A DNA stretch of 23,764 nt from a virus. The position numbers and the translations under genes are program-made. The stretch covers positions 1 to 23,764 of the IMG/VR virus record IMGVR_UViG_3300026512_000059; one strand, given 5' to 3'. Every line of letters begins with the position of its first letter. Within the stretch, counting starts at the first letter, position 1. Below the pieces are notes generated by a model. The model worked only from the letters and a program-made list of their open reading frames with translations. It made no database searches and was not told the DNA's origin. Positions 15,465 through 21,263 of this stretch are shown one piece after another.

Positions 15465-15540
15465 ATTAACGCTTTGGTAATTAAATACAGCTTAAACTAT
15501 TACTGTTTTGGTAATATTATAATGTTATCATTTTGTTAAT
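15465..15540. promoter_or_regulatory. left operator region (OR-like), three 17-bp operators
   Basis: Three copies of a 17-bp pseudo-palindrome: ATTAACGCTTTGGTAAT (15465-15481), ATTACTGTTTTGGTAAT (15499-15515), GTTATCATTTTGTTAAT (15524-15540). Centres of the first two are 34 bp apart, the third 25 bp further. The first covers the likely left early promoter, the second sits just upstream of the repressor's -10 box, and the third covers the repressor's transcription start. This arrangement resembles lambda OR1-OR3. Confidence 0.85.
15518..15523 (+). promoter_or_regulatory. -10 box of the repressor promoter
   Basis: Perfect TATAAT, 34 bp before the repressor ATG, lying 2 bp from the second operator and touching the third. 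A repressor dimer on the second operator could contact RNA polymerase, while occupancy of the third would block it, so autoregulation is likely. The ribosome site AAAGG is at 15546-15550. Confidence 0.65.
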
Positions 15541-15557
15541 TATTTAAAGGTTTTTAT

Positions 15558-16208
15558 ATGGATTTGGTAGACAAAGTAATAGATTTGATTAAAAAAAATA
15601 ACATATCCAGAAAAGATGTAGCAACATATATAGGGATGAAAGCACCTCATTTAAGCGATACATTAAATAGAAAAGGAAGAAAATTCTCAGTTGAACATAT
15701 CCCAAAACTAGCAAAGCTTTTTAATGTAGATGAGAGTTATCTTCTTGGAGATGAATCAAAAACACCGGTCAAAAAGATACCTATCATAGGCACATCATCC
15801 TGCGGGAATGCTGAGCAAAACTTTTTGCAGATAGAGGACAGCTACTGTATGTTTTCAGCCGATAAGTGGCATGAGAAGCTCTTTTGTGTTGTAGCTGATG
15901 GTGAGAGTATGGCTCCTGAGATAGAAAACGGCGACCAGGTCATCTGTGACCCGCTTCTTATGCCAAGGCACGGAGACCTTGCCTACTACAGTGTCAATGG
16001 TGAGAGTGCCATAAAAGTGTTTGTAGAAAACAAAGATGCCGGCATAGTGATGCTCAAGCCTGTCAATGCAAACGAGCACTTTAAGACAACAGTGTTTCGC
16101 ATAGATGATGATATGTTTGGTGATGTGAAGTTTGCAAAGGTTGTAGGCGTGAACAAGACAAACTTTAACAATGTCTCCGCACGCCTCAAGCTTGTTGGTG
16201 AGCAGTAG
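15558..16208 (+). CDS. CI/LexA-type repressor with S24 peptidase domain
   Basis: A 216-residue protein. N-terminal helix-turn-helix: VIDLIKKNNISRKDVATYIG, KAPHLSDTLNRKGRKFSVEH, then LAKLFNVDESYLLG. The C-terminal S24 domain has Ser117 in DGESMAP and Lys153 in SAIKVFVE, 36 residues apart, with Cys82-Gly83 (GTSSCGNAE) as the self-cleavage site, the normal Cys-Gly or Ala-Gly type. It would keep the prophage silent and be inactivated by RecA filaments on DNA damage. It is the only plus-strand gene in the immunity block; its last 23 bp overlap the 3' end of the converging 365-residue gene. Confidence 0.93.
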   Translation: MDLVDKVIDLIKKNNISRKDVATYIGMKAPHLSDTLNRKGRKFSVEHIPKLAKLFNVDESYLLGDESKTPVKKIPIIGTSSCGNAEQNFLQIEDSYCMFSADKWHEKLFCVVADGESMAPEIENGDQVICDPLLMPRHGDLAYYSVNGESAIKVFVENKDAGIVMLKPVNANEHFKTTVFRIDDDMFGDVKFAKVVGVNKTNFNNVSARLKLVGEQ

Positions 16209-17283
16209 AGAGTGTTATCTTTTTTCTTGATGTCGATACATTGATTCTGCCTTCTTGAAGTCTTTCAACCTCATGATCTGTCATGTCAAAATCTTCTCTT
16301 AAAAACTCTACAGAATCGAGAAACCGTATGTGTTCGCTTACTTTCATTCCTGAAAGTTTTACAACTTCACCCTTTTTAAAGTATAAAAACTTACTGAGTG
16401 CTTCGTTTTTTTCATACTTCCATGTTGTTTCATGAGAAAAGCTTTTTGTATCAGCAACAAGTGCATCATACATGTCATCTCTATAGTTGTCTTTTACACT
16501 TTGAATAACACATGTAGTGCTCAATGGTCTTTGCATGATACCTTGTGATAATTCTGCAATATTTTTAAAATCATCAATGGTATAAACTCTTCCGTTAAGT
16601 GTAACTTTAAGTAAATCAAGATTATGAAACTTCGAAAGTTCAGAAAACTTTTGTAAAAGCTTTTTGTAAACCTTTTGTATATTTTCACTTAATGTTTCAA
16701 GCTGCCTTGCAGATCCACATTCTAAATCTTCTAAAACATAAACAAATGCTTCTTTAAAAATTGTCATGTCAACAGTGCTGTACATATCCAGTTTTATACT
16801 TGCTGCCTCTGCCGTTGAAAAATTTTGCGGCTTGTAGTGTGGATTGTTTGCTGCAAGTGTAAGCGAATAGTGCATAATAGTATGAATTGCATAAAAGAAA
16901 AGCATTACTTTTTCTTGAGATTTAGGCTCCATTCCTTTGTGCATATTGTAGTCTGCACCATGAAAATGCAAAGAGTACTGATGATAAATTGCAGCATCAT
17001 CTAAGCTTGCCTGCGTATGTGAAAATGTTGGAAGTATTTCTATATACTCGCTAATATTTCGCAGTGCATCACCTGTATTGATAGTGTACTCTTCTATAGA
17101 CCTTGTTTCTTCATTATATAGTGAATAGGAGAATTCTCCCTTTATGAGAGATACAAATATCTTTTCAAATCCGCCTGTCGCATCTTGAACTATTCTAAAT
17201 GCTTCTTTGTCTGCAACATACGCAAAAAAGATGATCTCACCGCTTGGTGTTTTTACTTCAAACTTTTTAAACTGCAAACTCAT
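16186..17283 (-). CDS. 365-residue protein of unknown function, immunity-region accessory
   Basis: I do not recognise a family. The N-terminal 70 residues (MSLQFKKFEVKTPSGEIIFF) look beta-rich. The middle has a long helical part with several His/Tyr residues (IYHQYSLHFHGADYNMHKGM, FFYAIHTIMHYSLTLAANNP), and the C-terminus is charged (HEVERLQEGRINVSTSRKK). No transmembrane helix, signal peptide or nucleotide-binding motif is clear. Its start overlaps the upstream GNAT-like gene by 4 bp (ATGA), so the two are probably made together and may form a complex. Its 3' end runs into the repressor gene. In this location lambda carries rexAB, so superinfection exclusion or another lysogen function is possible; that is inference from position alone. 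Confidence 0.75.
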   Translation of the reverse strand: MSLQFKKFEVKTPSGEIIFFAYVADKEAFRIVQDATGGFEKIFVSLIKGEFSYSLYNEETRSIEEYTINTGDALRNISEYIEILPTFSHTQASLDDAAIYHQYSLHFHGADYNMHKGMEPKSQEKVMLFFYAIHTIMHYSLTLAANNPHYKPQNFSTAEAASIKLDMYSTVDMTIFKEAFVYVLEDLECGSARQLETLSENIQKVYKKLLQKFSELSKFHNLDLLKVTLNGRVYTIDDFKNIAELSQGIMQRPLSTTCVIQSVKDNYRDDMYDALVADTKSFSHETTWKYEKNEALSKFLYFKKGEVVKLSGMKVSEHIRFLDSVEFLREDFDMTDHEVERLQEGRINVSTSRKKITLSTAHQQA

Positions 17284-17870
17284 CGGATATCCTTATACAT
17301 TCGCAATGCCATACTATTTTTTACCCAGTTGCTAAACCATTCTTTATTTTGAGGTCTCAGCAAAGGAGCTATATCATGCATATCTGCATTACTTAATCGT
17401 TTTGCTTTTTTAGAATTGTATCCTAATATTTCTATCATATAAGTAAATACTTCATTTACCCACATCTCTTTAAATTCTTGAGTTTCAAATTTAAAAAGAA
17501 GCAATGGCCATACGGCAAGACCATCTAAAATAGCAGTCAGTTGCATCTGTTTAAAATTATTGTCAGATAGTATTTGTAAGTGTTTTTCATGCAATTTTTT
17601 TGTGATTTGATGTCGCTTATGTTCTCGCATTAAGGAAATAAACCCTACCTTACATACCTTTCCATTCTCATCACGATGTAATAGTTTTTCATCTTTAAAA
17701 AATTCCATACTCATATGTTCTGTTATGACTTCATCGTTTATATATAGCTCAATATTGTCAGATCTTATATCCTCATCACACACAGTATTTTCAAGACTAC
17801 ATGTAAGACCTATGCTGTTGACTGTGTTTGCATGTTCTATAGTAAAATCATTTATAATGTTAGAGCACAA
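17280..17870 (-). CDS. GNAT-like protein, divergent
   Basis: A 196-residue protein starting at a TTG (17870) with AAAGGT 6 bases upstream; no ATG is available upstream. Residues about 72-130 (VCKVGFISLMREHKRHQITK, KLHEKHLQILSDNNFKQMQL, TAILDGLAVWPLLLFKFE) have the order strand, basic turn, helix, strand, 'DG..VWP..LF' seen in GNAT acetyltransferases. The acetyl-CoA loop, normally Q/RxxGxG/A, reads KRHQIT, without the glycines, so catalysis is doubtful. A late 'SKKAKRLSNADM' helix and a C-terminal basic end follow. It is coupled to the 365-residue gene. A weak -10 (TATACA) lies upstream near 17910. Confidence 0.55.
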   Translation of the reverse strand: MCSNIINDFTIEHANTVNSIGLTCSLENTVCDEDIRSDNIELYINDEVITEHMSMEFFKDEKLLHRDENGKVCKVGFISLMREHKRHQITKKLHEKHLQILSDNNFKQMQLTAILDGLAVWPLLLFKFETQEFKEMWVNEVFTYMIEILGYNSKKAKRLSNADMHDIAPLLRPQNKEWFSNWVKNSMALRMYKDIR

Positions 17871-17955
17871 ATAAATACCTTTCTTTTTTTTAATTTTTTA
17901 AATAAACTGTATAAAATGTTCTTTATTAGTAAATAAAATCAAAAACTATCTTGCA

Positions 17956-18456
17956 TTATATTTTATGCGTTGACAGTATTTCGACATTTACTCCAAATGT
18001 TAATTTGTTTTTTGTTCCGCCAGTGATATCTTTTACAACAACAGCTACTTCAGCATCATCAGGTAGGGATACTATTTCAGATGCAAGTTCTGCTGACAAA
18101 TGTCCTACTTGTGTATCTATTCTTCCTTCTTTTGCCAGAAGCGCAATGGCAGGTTCACCTTTATAGCTGTACACTTTTATATGAAGTTCATCACCAACAG
18201 ATAAGTACTTCTTTATATTTTCTTGTCTACTTGAACCATCATCATTATCATATGTCACACCAACAACTTTTGAATAAAATGAAAAAGGAAAGGAAGCTAT
18301 CTTTTTTTTGTTTTGACGAATTTTTAAAATATATACAATCAAAAATATAGTGGCAACACCAAGTATAGAGTATATATATCTTGTAAGTTCTTCTTCATTA
18401 TCAGCTATAGATGCAATAAAGATAAACGCAATAAGAACAGCAAATATAGTCTTCAT
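17956..18456 (-). CDS. HIRAN-domain membrane protein
   Basis: A 166-residue protein from the ATG at 18456 (AAGGGAG 6-12 bases upstream). Two N-terminal membrane helices, about residues 3-18 and 29-46, precede a soluble domain at 62-161: VVGVTYDNDDGSSRQENIKK, SVGDELHIKVYSYKGEPAIA, GHLSAELASEIVSLPDDAEV, VKDITGGTKNKLTFGVNVEI. This is the HIRAN pattern, a fold best known for binding 3' ends of single-stranded DNA in HLTF. A membrane-tethered copy is reported in some bacterial and phage proteins. It lies next to the right operator with its own TATAAT at 18493-18498, so it may be repressor-controlled. A role at the membrane during DNA entry is speculation. Confidence 0.75.
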   Translation of the reverse strand: MKTIFAVLIAFIFIASIADNEEELTRYIYSILGVATIFLIVYILKIRQNKKKIASFPFSFYSKVVGVTYDNDDGSSRQENIKKYLSVGDELHIKVYSYKGEPAIALLAKEGRIDTQVGHLSAELASEIVSLPDDAEVAVVVKDITGGTKNKLTFGVNVEILSTHKI

Positions 18457-18492
18457 ATAAAACTCCCTTGATAACAAAATTTATTGAAAAAT

Positions 18493-18498
18493 ATTATA
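18493..18498 (-). promoter_or_regulatory. -10 box for the HIRAN gene
   Basis: TATAAT on the minus strand, 37 bp before the ATG at 18456, with the first right-region operator (18509-18525) about 10 bp upstream in the -35 area. Repressor may block or activate it. Confidence 0.55.
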
Positions 18499-18508
18499 TC
18501 TTTATAAA

Positions 18509-18559
18509 ATTACCAAAGCGTTAATAATTTAAGCTCTATTTAATTACCAAAGTGTTAAT
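18509..18559. promoter_or_regulatory. right operator region (OL-like), two 17-bp operators
   Basis: ATTACCAAAGCGTTAAT (18509-18525) and ATTACCAAAGTGTTAAT (18543-18559), 34 bp centre to centre. The first is the exact reverse complement of the operator at 15465-15481. The whole 54-bp segment 18509-18562 matches the reverse complement of 15462-15515 at about 48 of 54 positions, including the AATTTAAGCTCTATTT spacer. So the two outward early promoters are paralogous copies under one repressor. Confidence 0.87.
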
Positions 18560-18562
18560 ATT

Positions 18563-18606
18563 CTCTTATCCAAACAAGGAAACCACCTTGGAAGTGGAAC
18601 TTGTTT
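18563..18606 (+). ncRNA. early leader hairpin with boxA-like element
   Basis: CTCTTA (18563-18568) resembles the core of lambda boxA. It is followed by a two-part hairpin: outer stem AAACAAG (18572-18578) / CTTGTTT (18600-18606), inner stem CCAC (18583-18586) / GTGG (18594-18597). It sits at the expected first bases of the rightward early transcript. Such an element could be an antitermination (nut or put) site, or a translation control for the TTG frame whose start is inside it. Confidence 0.35.
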
Positions 18607-18674
18607 GTGTTGATTTACTTAAAGAAGCTGACGCAGGAGTAGCACATAGTTATATGTGTCATACAGCATGTTAA
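18588..18674 (+). CDS. 28-residue leader ORF (TTG start), tentative
   Basis: TTG at 18588 with AAGGA 7 bases upstream gives a frame MEVELVCVDLLKEADAGVAH then SYMCHTAC and a stop at 18672-18674. It is the first possible gene of the rightward operon. The amino-acid composition looks natural with an acidic helix and two C-terminal Cys, but length and TTG start leave it doubtful. A 7-bp stem (GCACATA / TATGTGT, 18642-18659) inside it shares its core with the 72-bp repeat downstream. Confidence 0.35.
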   Translation: MEVELVCVDLLKEADAGVAHSYMCHTAC

Positions 18675-18721
18675 ACATAAACAGTACCAAAACATTCTCA
18701 AGCGGTGTTAGGTTTTTAACT

Positions 18722-18793
18722 CTCGATGCAGCACATAGCAGTCCCATAGATACTACGACACAGATTCTCCCTGGTATGTGTTGCACAGAGATT
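18722..18793 (+). repeat. 72-bp leader repeat, copy 1
   Basis: First of three gapless 72-bp copies. The arms TGCAGCACATA (starting at repeat position 6) and TATGTGTTGCA (ending at position 64) pair as an 11-bp stem with one G-U. CAG/CUG inside and CUC/GAG outside extend the hairpin. It differs from copy 2 at two positions and from copy 3 at four, all transitions. It ends 8 bp before the AGGAT ribosome site of the gene at 18811. Confidence 0.9.
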
Positions 18794-18810
18794 TAAAAAA
18801 AGGATACAAA

Positions 18811-19098
18811 ATGTCAAAAGAAACAAGACAATTTAGAGAAAAAAAGTATAAAGAGTTTATAGCTTCAAACCCTTATCGTGGTGATGACTTTAAAATATTT
18901 ATCTATAATGATAAAAAAGAAAAAGACAACTACAACATCAGAAGAGAGGTATCAAGCATAAGAGTGCCACTCAAACACATAGTAACTCACTCCGATGATT
19001 TTATGAAAGAGGAGATGGAAGATTTAAGAGTCCTCATCAAATCTCAAGTTGGGAAGAAAAACTTCAAAAAACTCTGTAAGATCTTTAGACTCAAGTGA
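18811..19098 (+). CDS. 95-residue basic protein, unknown, cassette 1
   Basis: ATG at 18811 with AGGAT 6 bases upstream, chosen over in-frame GTG/TTG codons inside the 72-bp repeat. The sequence is charged (MSKETRQFREKKYKEFIASN, then YRGDDFKIFIYNDKKEKDNY, late LRVLIKSQVGKKNFKKLCKI). No family recognised and no membrane segment. Its last 75 bp overlap, tail to tail, the 3' end of the minus-strand zinc-binding gene, which is a long overlap for two real genes. It is the longest plus-strand frame behind a 72-bp repeat. Confidence 0.65.
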   Translation: MSKETRQFREKKYKEFIASNPYRGDDFKIFIYNDKKEKDNYNIRREVSSIRVPLKHIVTHSDDFMKEEMEDLRVLIKSQVGKKNFKKLCKIFRLK

Positions 19099-19287
19099 TT
19101 TTACATTTGGGATTTTATTTTGGCACTGTTTGTGGGCACATAAAGTGCGTATGAATCCATTCTCACCCTCATGATGTTTAAAAAACAAAACACCATCACG
19201 ATGCGTGAGGATAGGCTCACCGCAAACATCACACTTAATTCCAAAAGTACACTCATTACCAAATGGTTCTGTTTTTAACATAATCAT
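19024..19287 (-). CDS. 87-residue putative zinc-binding protein
   Basis: ATG at 19287 with AGGAG 5 bases upstream. Cys19-x2-Cys22 (KCDVCGEPILTHRDG) and Cys50-x4-Cys55 (TLCAHKQCQNKIP) form a likely zinc ribbon, with two histidines between (FFKHHEGENG). The C-terminal part is acidic (LTEFFEVFLPNLRFDEDS). A minus-strand TATAAT at 19309-19304, just left of repeat copy 2, serves as its probable -10. Function unknown; small zinc proteins in phages often bind host enzymes or DNA. Confidence 0.65.
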   Translation of the reverse strand: MIMLKTEPFGNECTFGIKCDVCGEPILTHRDGVLFFKHHEGENGFIRTLCAHKQCQNKIPNVKSLESKDLTEFFEVFLPNLRFDEDS

Positions 19288-19320
19288 AGCAACTCCTAAA
19301 GTAATTATTATATCATAAAC

Positions 19321-19392
19321 CTCAATGCAGCACATAGCAGTCCCATAGATACTACGACATAGATTCTCCCTGGTATGTGTTGCACAGAGATT
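19321..19392 (+). repeat. 72-bp leader repeat, copy 2
   Basis: Second copy, with A at position 4 where the others have G. It is preceded by ATTATATCATAAAC, which contains the minus-strand -10 box for the gene to the left; copy 3 has the same 14 bases. It is followed by AAAGGAT and the ATG of a 22-residue membrane peptide at 19411. Confidence 0.9.
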
Positions 19393-19410
19393 AAAAAAAG
19401 GATTAAAAAC

Positions 19411-19479
19411 ATGGAAGATGTAAGCGTAATCTACCTGATAGTTGGTTTTTTATTAGGTTTGATATTTGCAAGATTATAA
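19411..19479 (+). CDS. 22-residue single-pass membrane peptide, cassette 2
   Basis: MEDVSVIYLIVGFLLGLIFA followed by RL. An acidic start, one membrane helix (about residues 5-20) and a single Arg near the end. AAAGGAT lies 6 bases before the ATG. Its stop overlaps the stop of the converging gene at 19474. Tiny hydrophobic peptides behind structured leaders occur in type I toxins and in phage regulators of membrane enzymes; nothing here decides between them. Confidence 0.55.
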   Translation: MEDVSVIYLIVGFLLGLIFARL

Positions 19480-19728
19480 TAAAATGCACTTCTTATCTGT
19501 GTATTTGCACTTTTTGCCTATGAGGGCATGGCAACCGTTGGTAACTATTTTGCTTCCCTGATAGTACACTTCTATGGAAGCATAACTTTTTGGATTGTAC
19601 TCAAACCATATATCGCATTCACGGCGAACAGTTGTTGGTACTCTACTTTTACCGACCATATAACCAGCTCCAAAACCTGTTGCTAAAAGCCCTACATTTA
19701 TACTGATGTTTACAAGTGAAGCATCCAT
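19474..19728 (-). CDS. 84-residue membrane-anchored Cys-rich protein
   Basis: ATG at 19728 with AAAAAGG 6 bases upstream. One N-terminal hydrophobic helix (about 6-25, NISINVGLLATGFGAGYMVG) followed by a basic turn and a soluble domain with Cys38, Cys66, Cys74 and Cys81 (GCHALIGKKCKYTDKKCILL). This could be a membrane-tethered domain with metal or disulfide cysteines. The TATAAT for it lies just left of repeat copy 3 (19753-19748, minus). Unknown family. Confidence 0.6.
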   Translation of the reverse strand: MDASLVNISINVGLLATGFGAGYMVGKSRVPTTVRRECDIWFEYNPKSYASIEVYYQGSKIVTNGCHALIGKKCKYTDKKCILL

Positions 19729-19760
19729 AAAAAACCTTTTTGAAAAATTATATCATAAAC

Positions 19761-19832
19761 CTCGATGCAGCACATAGCAGTCCCATAGATACTACAACAT
19801 AGATTCCCCCTGATATGTGTTGCACAGAGATT
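19761..19832 (+). repeat. 72-bp leader repeat, copy 3
   Basis: Third copy, the most diverged (A at repeat position 36, C at 47, A at 53), still gapless. It is preceded by the shared minus-strand -10 segment, as copy 2 is, and followed by AAAGGATAAGTG and the ATG of a 20-residue peptide at 19846. Confidence 0.9.
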
Positions 19833-19845
19833 TAAAGGATAAGTG

Positions 19846-19908
19846 ATGGAAGATTGGTGGTGGCTTATGCTGCTTTTGTTTATGACAATAGCACTGTTTG
19901 ATGATTAA
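19846..19908 (+). CDS. 20-residue single-pass membrane peptide, cassette 3
   Basis: MEDWWWLMLLLFMTIALFDD: acidic first residues, three tryptophans, one hydrophobic helix, acidic end. Ribosome site AAAGGA 6 bases upstream; the block AAAGGATAARTGATGGAAGA is nearly shared with the membrane protein gene at 20958. It faces the converging membrane protein gene at 19923. Very short, so tentative, but repeated context supports translation. Confidence 0.5.
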   Translation: MEDWWWLMLLLFMTIALFDD

Positions 19909-19922
19909 GTAAGCCATTAGGC

Positions 19923-20543
19923 TTACTTTTGCTGTGTAGGATTTTTGTCGCTTCGCTCGGAACTTTCGTTTGACGGCGTAGTGTTTACCGGCTGTTGCGA
20001 CGGCTTTTCTATCTTCTTGCCATCTGCCATGATTTTATCACCTCCTTTGTAGTCTTGGTTTAAAGCAACTATGAAAATAAATGATATAAACGCAACAAGA
20101 GTACTCCAAAGAGCATAGTGCATAAATGTAGCTATATGTTTCATGATTTTTCTGTTTTCTTTGATGGCTATATCATCATTTTTAAGTAATGTTGCAAGCA
20201 TTGATGCATGAGGTTTATCTTCTTCATAAAGAGTATAGCTGTAGTCTATATCATCATAACCTCCGTACCACTTAAAGCGTTTGTTTAGCATGGCAACAAG
20301 CAATAAAGAAACACTTACTACAACGGGTATGTAGAAAAAAAGATGATAAACACTAAAGTGAATATCTCGAAGATATTGTGCTGCCAATCCAACAAAGAGA
20401 AGATTTATCCAAAGAATGGTTTTTATGTTTTGCAGTTGATGCGGCATAGATGTTGAAAGCATTATATTCAGTATGTTCCGTTTTGATTCTTGATGTACTT
20501 TGAGGTTTTGCTCATATGTAGAGTATTTTTCTTCTTCAGTCAT
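19923..20543 (-). CDS. 206-residue three-helix membrane protein
   Basis: Hydrophobic helices at about residues 42-58, 64-86 and 143-162 with an acidic, Tyr-rich loop between the second and third, and a polar Pro/Ser/Asn tail (about 178-206). AAGG lies 8 bases upstream of the ATG. Layout (N-terminal helix, two membrane helices, variable loop, charged helix, third membrane helix) recalls the DUF5706/Pycsar-type effectors, and the segment LLKNDDIAIKENRKIMKHIA before the last helix fits that pattern loosely. That is only a topological likeness. It converges with the 20-residue peptide gene. Confidence 0.65.
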   Translation of the reverse strand: MTEEEKYSTYEQNLKVHQESKRNILNIMLSTSMPHQLQNIKTILWINLLFVGLAAQYLRDIHFSVYHLFFYIPVVVSVSLLLVAMLNKRFKWYGGYDDIDYSYTLYEEDKPHASMLATLLKNDDIAIKENRKIMKHIATFMHYALWSTLVAFISFIFIVALNQDYKGGDKIMADGKKIEKPSQQPVNTTPSNESSERSDKNPTQQK

Positions 20544-20642
20544 TTTAAAAGCCTTATGTTTATTATGGAGCCTTTTGTTGATTTATGTGTTCGCAACAAC
20601 ATTATAGCAAAAGTCTCCACCGTGAATATACAAAGGAGCACC

Positions 20643-20837
20643 ATGCTAGAAGCAAAATATGAGGTGATAGACATACTTGAAAGAGAAGCATTGAAGCTTC
20701 AATACTTGGCAGAAGCTGAGGGCAAAGCTGGACTATCTGAGATCCTGATGGATATATCTACAAACATAAGCTGTATTAGATATGCAGAGTGTTTAAAAAC
20801 TGATGATGGAGGTGATCAAAATGGCAAAACGGATTAA
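20643..20837 (+). CDS. 64-residue helical protein, unknown
   Basis: ATG at 20643 behind a strong AAAGGAG; a longer upstream extension of the frame has no ribosome site. Mostly one helix (MLEAKYEVIDILEREALKLQ, YLAEAEGKAGLSEILMDIST) with a polar tail. It opens the uninterrupted plus-strand run. The region from 20544 to 20642 holds the divergent start signals for it and the minus-strand membrane protein. Confidence 0.65.
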   Translation: MLEAKYEVIDILEREALKLQYLAEAEGKAGLSEILMDISTNISCIRYAECLKTDDGGDQNGKTD

Positions 20838-20895
20838 AAGCGGTTTTGAGAGATTCGAAGAGCTGTTAGAGCAGCTCGCCGAAAAGTTATTCTAA
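20821..20895 (+). CDS. 24-residue helical peptide
   Basis: MAKRIKSGFERFEELLEQLA ending EKLF. A near-consensus GGAGGTG 6 bases upstream, placed inside the end of the previous gene, argues for translation. Basic start and an amphipathic helix with leucines in a heptad. Overlaps the upstream gene by 17 bp. Unknown function. Confidence 0.55.
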   Translation: MAKRIKSGFERFEELLEQLAEKLF

Positions 20896-20957
20896 ATGTC
20901 TCAAAATGACGTCTCAAAATAATAAACAAAGAAATTGTAACACAAAAAGGATAAATG

Positions 20958-21107
20958 ATGGAAGAGACAGCTGTAATAGTCGTATGGATTTTGGTCATAT
21001 CTGCTCTTATAGCTGTTTTGGCCAGATGGTTTGTGCGTGGCGGAAATGATGACTATGTAGATCATAAAGACTACACGTTAAGAAACTTTTACACCAGGAA
21101 GAAGTAA
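20958..21107 (+). CDS. 49-residue single-pass membrane protein
   Basis: I used the second of two consecutive ATGs (20955, 20958), which has the better distance from AAGGAT. MEETAVIVVWILVISALIAV followed by LARWFVRGG gives one membrane helix then a basic junction, so the Tyr/Asp-rich tail is probably cytosolic. The start block resembles those of the short peptides at 19411 and 19846. The stop overlaps the next ATG (TAATG). Confidence 0.65.
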   Translation: MEETAVIVVWILVISALIAVLARWFVRGGNDDYVDHKDYTLRNFYTRKK

Positions 21108-21253
21108 TGAGAAAGCCAAGTGTAAAAGAGCTGCTAAAAGATGCAAAAGAAGTAGTAACAGAAGCAAAATGGCTTGTGTATGAGCTCCTTGATGAGCCTA
21201 TGACAGATAAGCAAAAAGAGAAAATACTCAAGCTTTTTAAATTACTAAAATAA
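21107..21253 (+). CDS. 48-residue helical protein, unknown
   Basis: MRKPSVKELLKDAKEVVTEA followed by KWLVYELLDEPMTDKQKEKI. Two amphipathic helices with a DEPMT turn. Translationally coupled to the preceding membrane protein by TAATG. It is followed by AAGGATGAAAGG, the ribosome site of the next gene. No family recognised. Confidence 0.62.
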   Translation: MRKPSVKELLKDAKEVVTEAKWLVYELLDEPMTDKQKEKILKLFKLLK

Positions 21254-21263
21254 GGATGAAAGG

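Noticed and set aside
18778-19098. Upstream start of the cassette 1 gene inside the 72-bp repeat
   Set aside because: Requires a GTG or TTG in the repeat stem; the ATG at 18811 has a proper ribosome site.
18722-19832. The three 72-bp repeats as a CRISPR array
   Set aside because: Spacing is hundreds of bases with genes between, and the unit is too long.
18722-19832. The repeats as integron attC sites
   Set aside because: The conserved GTTRRRY/RYYYAAC ends are absent, the repeats precede rather than follow genes, and no integron integrase is seen.
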